Origin: Saprospiraceae bacterium
GTDB lineage: Bacteria > Bacteroidota > Bacteroidia > Chitinophagales > Saprospiraceae
Direction of reading: 5' to 3'
Assembly: GCA_016717105.1 (NCBI GenBank)
Contig: JADKGF010000012.1
Location: 95,572 to 159,571, forward strand
DNA: 64,000 nt
Below the pieces are notes generated by a model. That model was not told the origin of the DNA. It was given only the letters and a program-made list of their open reading frames with translations, and did no database searches. The translations under genes were made by a program, and so were the position numbers. Shown here piece by piece: positions 48,704 through 58,693 of the stretch (position 1 is the stretch's first letter; every line of letters begins with the position of its first letter).

Positions 48704-49768
48704 TCAATCAAATTGGATTTCGTACATATTTTTCCAGTACTTACCAGTAACAAGGAATGTCTTTTTATTAGGTAAATAAGCGATGCCATTTAATACTTCG
48801 CCATCCTGATTTTCAGCTTTGAGCGCACTCATGTCTGCTACAGATATAATTTTTCCAGATGATGCTTCGATTTTTGCTATCTGGTCCGTCGTATAAATAT
48901 TTGCATAAATATATCCATCCACATACTCCAGCTCATTTATATAGGTAGCTTCATTTTCACCACCATAAACAGAAACAACTTTTTCGACTGCCATATTTTC
49001 AGGATTTAAGAATGTCAATTTATGACTTCCATCACTTACGATCAGTGACTTTCCATCGTTGGTCAAGCCCCAGCCTTGGTCATTTGTAGAACGAAAACCA
49101 GTTTTGTTCAATTGATTCAGATCCTTATCATATATAAAGCAGATGCCTTCCTGCCATGTGATTTGATATACTTTATCATTTAATACAGTCAGTCCTTCTG
49201 CAAAAACTTCATTGGCCAAAGCCACATTTTTTATAACTTGCCCAGTCGATGGGTTTACTTTACGAACGAGTGATTCTTTGTACTGTCCGCCACTTTCGTA
49301 CAGGATACCATCAGAAATTTCTAATCCTTGGGTGTATGATTTGCTATCATGCGGGATTACGCTCAATTTTCGGTACGTCATCGGCGAAGGTGCAATATCT
49401 GATACGACATTAAATGGAACGTCTATCGTTTTTGACTTATTTCCATTATATATTTTGATGTCAATATGGTAGTTGCCCAATGGTAAAGCCTTAGTATCAA
49501 TGTCAAATTTAAAACCATCAGCTGTTTTTGATATTGGTTTATCATTCAATGTGACGACCGTAGAGTCTGCCTTTTTTAGATTTTCATCATTTAATGTTAA
49601 GGTCAAAGTACTACCCATTTTCACCTTAGTATTTAGTGCAGGTGACTCCACTACATCAGGATATCGTAAGCTTCTTACATCAAAAGAAAACATAGGATAT
49701 ATATACACTATGGCTGCTGCCAATAAAAGTACAAGGATTATTATCGCATTTCGCTTAGAGCTATTCAT
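48704..49768 (-). CDS. Glutaminyl-peptide cyclotransferase (plant/bacterial beta-propeller type)
   Basis: Forms N-terminal pyroglutamate on exported proteins. The 354-residue protein has an N-terminal membrane anchor or signal (about 8-24), a 90-residue beta-sandwich-like region, and a five-bladed Glu_cyclase_2 propeller. The propeller opens with HDSKSYTQGLEISDGILYES and includes EVFAEGLTVLNDKVYQITWQ, GWGLTNDGKSLIVSDGSHKL and INELEYVDGYIYANIYTTDQ. Periplasmic or surface location is expected. Many T9SS cargo proteins start with pyroglutamate after signal cleavage (established in Porphyromonas), so it may serve them. Confidence 0.88.
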   Translation of the reverse strand: MNSSKRNAIIILVLLLAAAIVYIYPMFSFDVRSLRYPDVVESPALNTKVKMGSTLTLTLNDENLKKADSTVVTLNDKPISKTADGFKFDIDTKALPLGNYHIDIKIYNGNKSKTIDVPFNVVSDIAPSPMTYRKLSVIPHDSKSYTQGLEISDGILYESGGQYKESLVRKVNPSTGQVIKNVALANEVFAEGLTVLNDKVYQITWQEGICFIYDKDLNQLNKTGFRSTNDQGWGLTNDGKSLIVSDGSHKLTFLNPENMAVEKVVSVYGGENEATYINELEYVDGYIYANIYTTDQIAKIEASSGKIISVADMSALKAENQDGEVLNGIAYLPNKKTFLVTGKYWKNMYEIQFD

Positions 49769-49832
49769 CGATTATCAAATTTTACGCAAAGTTATTCAAA
49801 ATTAAAAGCATGAAGTGGTAAATCGGTTCCAT

Positions 49833-50381
49833 TTACATTTTATTATAAGCTTTGAATGCTTCGTTTAGAAGTTTGAAGTCTATCTGACCTTTATTCACTG
49901 TCAAATGATCGGCTATAGCCAATGATTTTCTAATACGGCTGTCAGAATTTTTGACATTTCCTACCAGGTAAAGTAATGTTCGTTTTTTACCTGGTGTAAG
50001 TGACATAAAATATTTTTCAGCTTGTGGATCCTGATCCAGTACTTCTCTAAATTCTTCAGGTACAGGCATTCCAAATTCTGACTGATCTTTTTGCATTACA
50101 ATCCGAATAGGTGTTTCGGGTTGTACACCAAGGGTTTTTATATTCTTTTGATTCAACATCACAAACCAGAAATTCTTGTTTGGCATCAAAGCGGCATTAA
50201 TGGTCAGCTTTTCATTGATGCGACAAATGACTCTTCGATCTGTGCCATCGATAAATTTTGTAGCTATCTCTTCAGGTACAATAAAATGCCATCCCCACAA
50301 TGGTGAGTCTGGAAATATTGTAGCTACTGAAACAAATTCTATTGCTTCTGACATAAGCATATCAGATTGTACTTTCGTCAA
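49833..50381 (-). CDS. YdeI/OmpD-associated family protein with DUF1905
   Basis: A 182-residue cytosolic protein. Residues about 15-100 match DUF1905 (WGWHFIVPEEIATKFIDG, RRVICRINEKLTINAAL, FWFVMLNQKNIKTLGV) and residues about 115-182 match the YdeI/OmpD-associated helical domain (EKYFMSLTPGKKRTLLYLV, RIRKSLAIADHL). Function is not established. Its 5' end overlaps the LpxD-like gene by 20 bases, so the two are co-transcribed. Confidence 0.8.
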   Translation of the reverse strand: MTKVQSDMLMSEAIEFVSVATIFPDSPLWGWHFIVPEEIATKFIDGTDRRVICRINEKLTINAALMPNKNFWFVMLNQKNIKTLGVQPETPIRIVMQKDQSEFGMPVPEEFREVLDQDPQAEKYFMSLTPGKKRTLLYLVGNVKNSDSRIRKSLAIADHLTVNKGQIDFKLLNEAFKAYNKM

Positions 50382-51285
50382 TTAGCATTTTTACAGCGGC
50401 TATCTCCCTAAATTTTTCCTTTGCATCACCAGCTGGTGTACCGTAATAAGTTTTGCCACCTTCGAGGTCTTTGGATACACCACTTTTGCCCAAAATAACT
50501 GACTTTGCACCAATGTGCACATTTTGAGCAATACCTACTTGTCCGTAAATGGTGGAATAATCACCGATACTAGATTTTCCGGCTATTCCAGTTTGTGCGA
50601 TTATAAGGCAGTGCTTTCCAATCACGACGCCATGGCCGATATGTACCTGGCAATCCATTTTCGTCCCTTCTCCAATAATCGTTTCGCCCGAAACTCCACG
50701 GTTTATAGTACATCCTGCTCCTATTTCCACATCATTTTCTATAATGACACGTCCACCAGAACGCCATTTTGTATAATGTCCATTTATTTTTTTGAAATAG
50801 AATGCATCCGTGCCAATCAATGCACCTGCTTGAATATTGACACGGTCACCAATGATCGTTCCATCTCCGATAAATGCACCTGACTGAATATAGCAATCAT
50901 TGCCGATTATAACATCATGTCCTATGACAGCACCATAATCAATATGGGTATTATCTCCGATTTTCAAATTTTCGCCCCGATCGGAAGTCAAATACTTCAT
51001 TGGTCTTTGTTCCCAAACCATCTGATTATATACAGCAAAAGGATCGTCTGTAATCAGCAACACTTTGCCATCAGGACAAGGTACTTCCTTATTGATAATA
51101 ATAATGGTAGCTGCCGAATTCAATGATTTGGCATAATATTTTTCTACATCTACAAAAGTGATGTCTCCTGGTCTAACCTTATGTATTTCGTTGATACCCA
51201 AAGCAAATAACGAAGCATCACCATATATTTTAAGCCCGTATTTTTGGGCAATCTCAGTTACAGATACTGGATTTTGAAAATTCAT
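50362..51285 (-). CDS. UDP-3-O-acylglucosamine N-acyltransferase-like (LpxD paralogue)
   Basis: A 307-residue left-handed beta-helix acyltransferase. The N-terminal LpxD-type uridine-binding domain includes NEIHKVRPGDITFVDVEKYY. It is followed by about ten hexapeptide repeats (IIGNDCYIQSGAFIGDGTII, VVIGKHCLIIAQTGIAGKSS) and the catalytic-His region in CQVHIGHGVVIGKH. LpxD adds the N-linked acyl chain of lipid A. Bacteroidota often carry a second LpxD-like gene besides the one in the lpx operon. No other lpx gene is adjacent here, so this may be the paralogue rather than lpxD itself. Confidence 0.82.
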   Translation of the reverse strand: MNFQNPVSVTEIAQKYGLKIYGDASLFALGINEIHKVRPGDITFVDVEKYYAKSLNSAATIIIINKEVPCPDGKVLLITDDPFAVYNQMVWEQRPMKYLTSDRGENLKIGDNTHIDYGAVIGHDVIIGNDCYIQSGAFIGDGTIIGDRVNIQAGALIGTDAFYFKKINGHYTKWRSGGRVIIENDVEIGAGCTINRGVSGETIIGEGTKMDCQVHIGHGVVIGKHCLIIAQTGIAGKSSIGDYSTIYGQVGIAQNVHIGAKSVILGKSGVSKDLEGGKTYYGTPAGDAKEKFREIAAVKMLIDESTI

Positions 51286-51299
51286 ACACTTGAATTTTG

Positions 51300-51746
51300 T
51301 TAGTTCTTCACTAATTTTACATTTACCATTTTGTACATCAATCTGTTGATATCCTTGTCATTGAGCTTCAAGGTACCACGGATAGTGATAGCATCTGCCG
51401 AATATTTGATACCTTCTAATGCTTCTACTTCCATTACGGTTTCAGGTCCAGCTCCGCCGCAAAAAAAACACATACTATATGGATAAGCTGAAAAAATAAA
51501 TTCCTTATGCGACTTATAGCCTTCGATAGGAATAATATATCCTTTGATCGTAAATTCTTTGTTTTCCAATGCTTTTACAGACTCGCTAAATACAGGTTTA
51601 TCCACCTTAAATCCCATCAATTCATCATACTCCTTTTTATAACTAATCTTAGCCAAAGACTTCCATATATTGTCTTCTTTTGGTATTTGACTGTAAATAA
51701 GGGATGAACAAAACAATAAAGATATTATAAAAATTAATGATCTCAT
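51300..51746 (-). CDS. Periplasmic CFFCG-motif protein (DUF3299-like), copy 1
   Basis: A 148-residue protein with a signal peptide (ending near YSQ, residue 20) and the motif MCFFCGGAGPETVMEVEA (about 91-108), preceded by FTIKGYIIPIEGYKSHKEFI. The paired Cys and conserved Gly-x-Ala-Gly-Pro-Glu resemble the DUF3299-type fold found beside metal-related ABC transporters. A metal-binding or redox role is inferred. It lies 18 bases after a paralogue and downstream of a His-rich ABC permease, all on one strand. Confidence 0.7.
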   Translation of the reverse strand: MRSLIFIISLLFCSSLIYSQIPKEDNIWKSLAKISYKKEYDELMGFKVDKPVFSESVKALENKEFTIKGYIIPIEGYKSHKEFIFSAYPYSMCFFCGGAGPETVMEVEALEGIKYSADAITIRGTLKLNDKDINRLMYKMVNVKLVKN

Positions 51747-51764
51747 GCTTTTAATTTTTGTACA

Positions 51765-52223
51765 TTATAATTCAAATATTTCGGCGTTCTCGAGTGTGTA
51801 AAGCAAGCTTGACGCATCCTTAGGATTGACGAGTAAAGTGCCTTTTACTTTAACTTTTCGCTCCGTAATTTTTACTTTCTGGTTGTTTTTCATAAATACT
51901 TGCATGGCTGTTTCTGGGCCTGCTTTTCCACAGAAAAAACAAGTACTTTGGGGAAATTTGCTCAACATAAAATGACTTTGGGAAATCTGACCTGTCAGCG
52001 GAATGATGTATCCTTCCACTTCTATGATTGTACCGTCTATTTTCTCAACTGCACCAGATATTTTCGGAATTTTGGTTTCCATCATGTATTCCGGATTGTA
52101 TGACGTGCGAAATGTAACCAAGCCCAAGGTCGTCCATGCATCTTTGGATTGCGCATTGATACCTATCAATACACTAAGATTAAAAATCACGAAAACCCAA
52201 TATTTATATGGAAAAATGGCCAC
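51765..52223 (-). CDS. Periplasmic CFFCG-motif protein (DUF3299-like), copy 2
   Basis: A 152-residue paralogue of the preceding protein: signal peptide (about 1-24), EVEGYIIPLTGQISQSHFML and the same motif STCFFCGKAGPETAMQV, then VKVKGTLLVNPKDASSLLYT. Both copies share length, order of motifs and the two-Cys centre, pointing to a tandem duplication that has diverged. It follows the FtsX-type permease gene by 56 bases. Confidence 0.7.
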   Translation of the reverse strand: MAIFPYKYWVFVIFNLSVLIGINAQSKDAWTTLGLVTFRTSYNPEYMMETKIPKISGAVEKIDGTIIEVEGYIIPLTGQISQSHFMLSKFPQSTCFFCGKAGPETAMQVFMKNNQKVKITERKVKVKGTLLVNPKDASSLLYTLENAEIFEL

Positions 52224-52279
52224 TACTTCGCTTTGTTCTTTAATAACGATTTACAATCAGGAATTGATTCAATCTTTCA

Positions 52280-53617
52280 CTATTTTTGTGATAAAGTTTT
52301 GTTAATATCGGTATTCGCCGCTTGAATTGCTGGTATTATAGAAGCAATTATTCCTAATATCAACGAAACACCCAATACCCACCATTCTTCATCCAGAAAC
52401 TTCCATCCTGTAAAGCTGTACCTGAAGTCTGCTTTCAAATATTTGGCTACAAGTTCCATTCCTATATGACTTAAGGCTGTACCTATCAAAAATCCAATAA
52501 TCGCTAATATTAATCCTTCTAAGATAATCAACATAAATACCTTAATCCTACCCGCACCTAAAACTCTGATGATTGCCAGCTCATACTTGCGCGCTCTCAT
52601 GCTTTTGAATAGAGAAATAAAGATACTAAGTGCCGACACCATAGCTATCAAAATCGCCAACCACCTTAGCGCCTCTGTGCCAACACCGATCATATTGTAA
52701 AGCCTGTTTATCTCAATAGCTGGTGAAGCTGCCTGCATTTCGGTGTTTTCATTGATATTGCGACCAAAATTGAGTGCCTGAAAATTGGTTCTGCTCTTGT
52801 ATTGAATCAAAACAGAAGTTATCTCCTGATCTTGATGGTGCAGTAAGTCGGCGTTGCTATTGTCATGTTGGTGAGAATCGCCGTGTTCGTGATTGTCTTC
52901 AGTTTGTGCTTGTTCTTCATGTGCATGTCCTTCGTGGCCTTCTGCTTCATGATTATGATTATCTTCAGATGCATTATCTTCTGCTTCATCTCCATGACCA
53001 GCATGTACCAACCAAATAGATGCTGTATTGGTCAAAATCAATTGATCTACGACTGCTCCTGTACCTTCCAATATACCTACAACTACAAAAGATTGTTCGT
53101 CGTGTGCGTGATCGTCAGCATTAAATCCATGAGAACTCACAAATTTATCACCCAATTTGAGCCCAGTTTCTTCTGCCACTGACTTCCCGATCGTAACTTC
53201 AAAGTCTTTTGCCCACAACTTACCTTCATTCAATTTTGCCTCATACAAAGCAGGAAAGTCGTGGTTCGTACCTACTATCCTATATGTCTTAAAATTATCA
53301 CCCAAAGAAAGTGGAATTGCCTTTTTGATCAACGGATGCAAATCTTTTAATAAAGGTGCTGCATTTTTGATTGGAATATTGCCAGTAGGATTGTCCACAT
53401 GGTACATATTACAAAGGATCATCTGCAAAGGACTACCTTTAGCTCCTACGACAAGGTCTATTTCAGCCAAATTCTTGTCAAATTTATCTTTGAGCTGATG
53501 ATTGAAAAGTAGTAAAAAAGAAATCAAACCTACACCCAAGCCAAAAAGTATAATACTCATGAGCAAATTGAGTGGATTTTTAATGATGTTGCGCCAAGCT
53601 AATTGAAGGATGCTCAT
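52280..53617 (-). CDS. ABC transporter permease, FtsX/MacB type, with His-rich periplasmic insert
   Basis: A 445-residue inner-membrane protein. One N-terminal helix (ILFGLGVGLISFLLLF) and three C-terminal helices (ILIAMVSALSIFISLF, MLIILEGLILAIIGFLIGTA, VLGVSLILGIIASIIP) match the FtsX/MacB architecture. Between them the large periplasmic domain contains a stretch at about residues 203-260 with 13 His among many Asp and Glu (for example HNHEAEGHEGHAHEE), a probable divalent-metal sensor or binding arm. The first helix is preceded by LAWRNIIKNP, typical of these permeases. It overlaps its ATPase gene by 4 bases. Confidence 0.85.
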   Translation of the reverse strand: MSILQLAWRNIIKNPLNLLMSIILFGLGVGLISFLLLFNHQLKDKFDKNLAEIDLVVGAKGSPLQMILCNMYHVDNPTGNIPIKNAAPLLKDLHPLIKKAIPLSLGDNFKTYRIVGTNHDFPALYEAKLNEGKLWAKDFEVTIGKSVAEETGLKLGDKFVSSHGFNADDHAHDEQSFVVVGILEGTGAVVDQLILTNTASIWLVHAGHGDEAEDNASEDNHNHEAEGHEGHAHEEQAQTEDNHEHGDSHQHDNSNADLLHHQDQEITSVLIQYKSRTNFQALNFGRNINENTEMQAASPAIEINRLYNMIGVGTEALRWLAILIAMVSALSIFISLFKSMRARKYELAIIRVLGAGRIKVFMLIILEGLILAIIGFLIGTALSHIGMELVAKYLKADFRYSFTGWKFLDEEWWVLGVSLILGIIASIIPAIQAANTDINKTLSQK

Positions 53618-54249
53618 GATGAATGTAGGATTACATGGTTAGTTATATTGTCTTTAAGACGAGTATCATGTGTTACTATGACGAGTGCTGAGCCCGCAGC
53701 TTTAGCTTGTTCTTTAAGCAATTTCAATACCTCATCACAATTAATATCGTCCAATGCCGAAGTAGGCTCATCAGCTAGAATAACTTTAGGTTGGTTAATA
53801 ATTGCTCGCGCTATAGCTACCCGTTGTTTTTCGCCATGACTTAGATCTTTGATATGTTGATTGGCTTTGTGACCAATATTTAACCTTTCGAGCAGTGACT
53901 GAGCAGCTTTTTTGTCTGTAGTTTTACCAGCTAGACTTTGAGCAAGCATGACATTTTCAATAACATTCAAGGCATCGACAAAGTGGTTTTGCTGAAAAAT
54001 GATACCAATGTTTTGGCCTCTGAATTGATCCGTGGCAGCACCTGAAAGCTTATTTAGCTCGCGGTCGCCAATGATGACACTACCTTGCTGTACCGAAAGA
54101 ATGCCACCCAATAAATGGAGTAAAGTGGTTTTTCCAACACCTGATGTACCCAAAATCAACAAAATATCGTTTGCTTTGCATTGGATGTCAGGAAAAACAA
54201 TCGGTGTACTACCGGGATACTTATATTTTACATCTTTTGTTGCAATCAT
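53614..54249 (-). CDS. ABC transporter ATP-binding protein (MacB/LolD type)
   Basis: A 211-residue ATPase with Walker A LGTSGVGKTTLL, Q-loop IIFQQNHFVDALNV, signature LSHGEKQRVAIARAI, Walker B VILADEPTSALDD and switch His VIVTHDTRL. It energises the His-rich permease downstream (4-base overlap). The cytosolic subunit of a mechanotransmission-type transporter rather than a classical importer (family knowledge). A -7 element sits 4 bases upstream of the start, implying a nearly leaderless mRNA. Confidence 0.9.
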   Translation of the reverse strand: MIATKDVKYKYPGSTPIVFPDIQCKANDILLILGTSGVGKTTLLHLLGGILSVQQGSVIIGDRELNKLSGAATDQFRGQNIGIIFQQNHFVDALNVIENVMLAQSLAGKTTDKKAAQSLLERLNIGHKANQHIKDLSHGEKQRVAIARAIINQPKVILADEPTSALDDINCDEVLKLLKEQAKAAGSALVIVTHDTRLKDNITNHVILHSS

Positions 54250-54253
54250 GATG

Positions 54254-54261
54254 CAAAGATA
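54254..54261 (-). promoter_or_regulatory. Promoter -7 element of the ABC/CFFCG operon
   Basis: TATCTTTG on the minus strand matches TAnnTTTG and ends only 4 bases before the ATG, so transcription would begin close to the start codon. No Zur-type palindrome was recognised by eye. Confidence 0.45.
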
Positions 54262-54320
54262 GTGAAAGGAAAGGAAAAATGTAAAATAGAAAGATCGTAG
54301 AAAACAAAAGAATATACATG

Positions 54321-54440
54321 TTATTTTACAACATATATATATCCATTATTATCAGCTACTAACATTCTATCTTTGTCTAATAATTTAATTTTACGGCCAT
54401 TTAATTGATTGGGTAATGAAAGGGAATGTGATTTTGCAAA
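54321..54440 (-). pseudogene. C-terminal remnant of an unknown gene
   Basis: On the minus strand an open stretch without a start encodes SDFAKSHSLSLPNQLNGRKI followed by LLDKDRMLVADNGYIYVVK and a stop at 54321-54323. The sequence looks like a genuine protein C-terminus, but the upstream part is replaced by a plus-strand gene. Identity unknown. Confidence 0.3.
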
Positions 54441-54488
54441 ATCTGATTTTTTGTTTTATCAACTTTTATTACCTTTGAGCAAAAAATA

Positions 54489-55383
54489 TGAAATTTTTTT
54501 TATTTTGTTGGTATTTTAATTGTAGCTTCTGCTTGTTTATATTGGTTTATACCTAACGTAATTGTAGAGACGATACATGTCAAAAGCGATTGTAAAATAC
54601 AGACACTAAGAAGATTAATTCACAATCAAAAGAAATTGATCGATAGTTTGGATGGAATCAACTACAGTTTAGTTACAGATGATTTTGCAAACCCGATAAT
54701 TTTTTTTCAGATAAACTCAAAAAAATATTTGTAACATTAAACAACTATCAAAGCAATACAGGAGAAAACATGATTATTGGAAGTTATAGTCTAAATTCTG
54801 AAAACAATTCAATTGAAAAAATAGAAAATTTCTATATTAATTATAAAATTAAAGGCCAAATTCGAAAAATAATACAAAAAATAGGATTAAATTGTGAAAA
54901 ACTCACCAACACATATGGAGGAGAAATAAATCAAACTAATTTGATGGATAGTACACTTATATATACAAAAATTTCGACAGATTCTTTTCCAACTGTTGTT
55001 GAAATTTATAATACAATACGATTACTCGAAAATATGCCTCATCAAAGAGTGCAAAATTACAAATCATCCTATGTTACATATAAATAAAATCGATAGTACG
55101 GATTTAAAATATGAAATTTCGTTAGCATTGCCAATAGATAAAGAATTACCATCATTTGGAAATATTAGTCCAAAACGAATGTTAGTCGGAGGCAAATTTC
55201 TTACCACTACTGTGAAAGGCGGTTTTGGAAATGTTGCGAATATGGAAAAAAATCTAGAGCACTACCTCTCCAGATTATACTTATTCTTCTCCTGCAATAC
55301 CCTTTCAGTCCTTAGTCACTAATCGTATGGTCCAAAAGGATTCAACCCAATGGGTAACCATACTTTATTATCCTATTTATTGA
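54489..55383 (+). CDS. SRPBCC/GyrI-like effector-binding domain protein (heavily frame-broken)
   Basis: Joining several frames gives one protein of about 295 residues: an N-terminal membrane helix (IVASACLYWFIPNVIVETI), a middle region (SDKLKKIFVTLNNYQSNTGE to QKIGLNCEKLTNTYGGEINQ), and a C-terminal GyrI-like domain. The GyrI-like domain contains YEISLALPIDKELPSFGNIS, GKFLTTTVKGGFGNVANMEK and SLVTNRMVQKDSTQWVTILY. At least four one-base changes are needed, near 54505-54520, 54700, 55060-55085 and 55265. The arrangement matches membrane-anchored SRPBCC-plus-effector-binding proteins common in Bacteroidota, of unknown ligand. The 3' end overlaps the convergent VCBS gene by 11 bases. Confidence 0.5.
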
Positions 55384-58300
55384 GCGTTAAGACTTTAACG
55401 GCATCGTTGTTTATTCCAACTAAAACGCAGGATTTATTTTTTATTTTAATTTCGGACAATTTTCTTATTTCATTATTCAAAAGCTTATTATTTACCTTTA
55501 AGTATTCAAACTGTAAATTGCCTTTATTTAAAAGTACACAACCGTAATCTGCATCATATCTACCCATTTGGATATTATTGTGATAATAATTTCCAGCCAA
55601 TAAAAGATCGGGCAAATCATCATTGTTATAGTTTACTTGCAAAATGCTCTTAATAGGAGAAAGCTGAGTTTGATACGGTAATTCTTTAGGTGAAAAATGA
55701 TTTTTCCCATCATTTTCAAACAAAAAACTTCCTAGATTATTAGCCTGAGATTTAATCAATTTATTACTATGACTTCCAATTATATCCTGTACACTACATT
55801 TTGCAAAATCTGCTGCAAACAAATATCTTTTCTTTAGAATCGGAATTTGTTTTAATAATTCCTCGTGGTTATTAAAACAAATTTCTTTCCCCTCTACAAA
55901 GTAAGTTAGAATTTGTTCCTTTGTACCGTTATTGTCAAAATCATCAAAATACAATCCAATTGGAGTCTTTTCAGATACATTGAATTTATTATTTAATCCA
56001 AGGTTTCCTGCAACAATATCCAAATCATTATCATTATCCAGATCATTAATATAAATGGTATTCCACCATCCTTGTAAATTTGTGACTGTATTTTTTTGTA
56101 GTCCATTAATAGTGTTTTCAAACCAATAAATACCATTCCATTCTGTTGAAACAAAAAGCTCATTTTTTCCATCATTATTCAAGTCGGCTACGGTAGATGA
56201 TGTGATAAAACCAACAGAAGAAATTTTTTCAGAATTTTTTTTATCAAGAATAAATTGACCTTTACCATTGTTTAATAATAAATATGACTGAGGTAATTGC
56301 CCATATTCCCTAGGAACAGCTCTTGCGCCAAAAAAAAGATCAAGTTTGTTATCATTATTTATATCAAAAACAGACACAGTGCTTGCCGTAAGTAAAATCT
56401 CACTGCTGATAGCGTTTCCCGCTTTAATAAATAAGCCATTCCCATCATTAAAATAGACTCTAGGATTTAGCATTGGACTATTCCCAGAATATTCATTTCC
56501 TCCGCTTGCTACAATTAAATCATTATACCCATCTCCATTTAAATCAGCAAAAGTAGCATCAACATCCTCATAATTATTGTCTTTTTCAAACGCTGGTTGA
56601 TTGCTTTTTATAAATCTTCCTTCCTTAGTTTGCAAATATAAATAAGATGTGTCAAATTTACTACTACCGATATGAAGTCATCTAGATTATCATTATTTAC
56701 ATCAACAACTGCCACCGCTGGCCCTTCTCTAGAAACCATATGTGGTATCAATGGCTCCCGATTGAATTCAATAAATGGATTTTCACGGTGTATATGATTT
56801 AATCCTGTTGAATCAGTGATATCATTTATGTTTATACTTTTATCGTTTTTTAAAATTGTTCCATAGTCAAATTTAGGTAAGCCTGCAACATATTCAAATT
56901 TGAGCACATTTATAGAATTGTCTAGATTGATTCTTTGGAATGTATTATCAGGCCAAATTAACATTATGCTATCTGGTTTTGAAGAACCTAAACCTATATT
57001 AATCGGTGTAATGCTGCTACTCATAAATCCCCTAACATTGTAATTCTCATAAGTAGATAATTTATCTTTATCGTAAACTAATATTTTTGCTCCTAGTGCA
57101 TTCAAATTTTTTATAGGCCCTTTTAACGATATTTTTATACTTTTATTAAGTTTATTATCATTTGATTTATTCTCATATAATAAAGCATAATCATCAATAT
57201 TATTTACTACAATATCAATATCCCCATCGTTATCAAAGTCTGCATAAACAGCACCATTGCTAAATGTTTTTTTATTGTTTTTAATTTCGTTTGTTAATTT
57301 ATCAAATTTTGCATTGCCAATATTTTTATAAAACACATTCTCGACTTTTATTTCAGGGAATTGATTTACAAGTTTCAATTCATTTTCTGAAATTCTATTC
57401 TCTTTTATTTTATTTTGAAAGCTTTCGTCACTAATAAATTTGATGTAATCTATATCGTTCATTCTTTTGGGAATACCATTAGTAACAAAAAGATCCTTAC
57501 TCCCATCGTTGTCGAAATCCAAAAACAATGATGACCAACTCCAATCTGTTGCATGGACTCCAGAATACCTACCTATTTCACTAAATTCCATATTTCCTCT
57601 ATTGAGCTGAAGTGTGTTTCTAGCATATTGGTGGTGGTATCCTGCTTTTAATTTATGATTGAAAAGATCATAACTATCTTCACCTAACGACCTGCGCAAC
57701 AGGTAAGGATCCGACGGCAACATGTCCATCGTTATAATTTCAGGTAATCCATCATTAGTAATATCAGCAATATCCACACCCATACTAAATTGACTTGTTT
57801 GTTGGGTAGAACTAGTAAGTTTATCATCAAAAGTACCATCACCATTATTAATGTACATATAATCATTTTCATGAAAATCATTGCCAATATAAATATCAGG
57901 AAGACCATCCATATTAATATCAGCAACACAAATCCCTAGACCGTATCCTATAATGGTTCCCCTTATACCAGCTTCTTCGGAGACATCAATAAAAACTCCA
58001 TTTTCATTTTTAAGCAAACGATCACCGCTTAGTTCATTTCTAGTATTTTCATATTTTGACCTGTCAAAAAAAGTACCATTATATCTTAATGAATGATTCA
58101 TAATATACACATCAAGATCGCCATCCAAATCATAATCCAAAAATGCAGCCTGTGTTCCAAAAGATGAAAAATCAAGTCCCATTTCTGGTGCTTTATCTGT
58201 ATAATGCGGAATACCGTTTTCAATCTCAGTGCATATCAAAAATTGATTTTTGCTTTGTAATCTTTCAAAATTACCAACTCTGCTTACATAAATATCAAGA

Positions 58301-58686
58301 AGCCCATCTGCATTAATATCTACCACACTTACACCAGTACTCCAAGCACTATCAAAAGGAATACCTGTTTGATCGGTAACATCATCAAACTTCAATTTTC
58401 CTTTATTGAGAAATAATTTATTTTTACCCTGATTACTTGCAAAGTATAAATCAATAAGACCATCATTGTTAAAGTCACCAGCACCTACTCCTGCACCATT
58501 AAAGAAGTACATGTATTTGAACATATTAAAATCGGGATAACTTGTCAATTTATTATTAAATGTTAAACCCGTTTGCTGTTGATTTAATGTTTCAAAATAT
58601 ATTGATTTATTTTCCTTACATCCTATCAATAGGATTATGACAACAAACGAATAGATGTAAAAACATTTATTAATGGATGTACACAT
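55373..58686 (-). CDS. VCBS/FG-GAP repeat lipoprotein with ASPIC/UnbV domain, copy 1 (one frameshift)
   Basis: A lipoprotein of about 1,100 residues (lipobox LLIGC at about residue 23). It has many FG-GAP/VCBS calcium-binding propeller repeats of the form DFNNDGLIDLYFASN, DYDLDGDLDVYIMNH and DINMDGLPDIYIGND. A central ASPIC/UnbV segment follows (ALGAKILVYDKDKLSTYENY, INIGLGSSKPDSIMLIWPDN), then further repeats. The frame breaks near 56670 (VDVNNDNLDDF to SSKFDTSYLYLQTKEG). Such proteins sit next to SusC/SusD pairs in Bacteroidota and are probably surface-exposed glycan or protein-binding partners. The start lies 7 bases after copy 2, so it is the second gene of that operon. Confidence 0.82.
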
Positions 58687-58693
58687 CTTGGTT

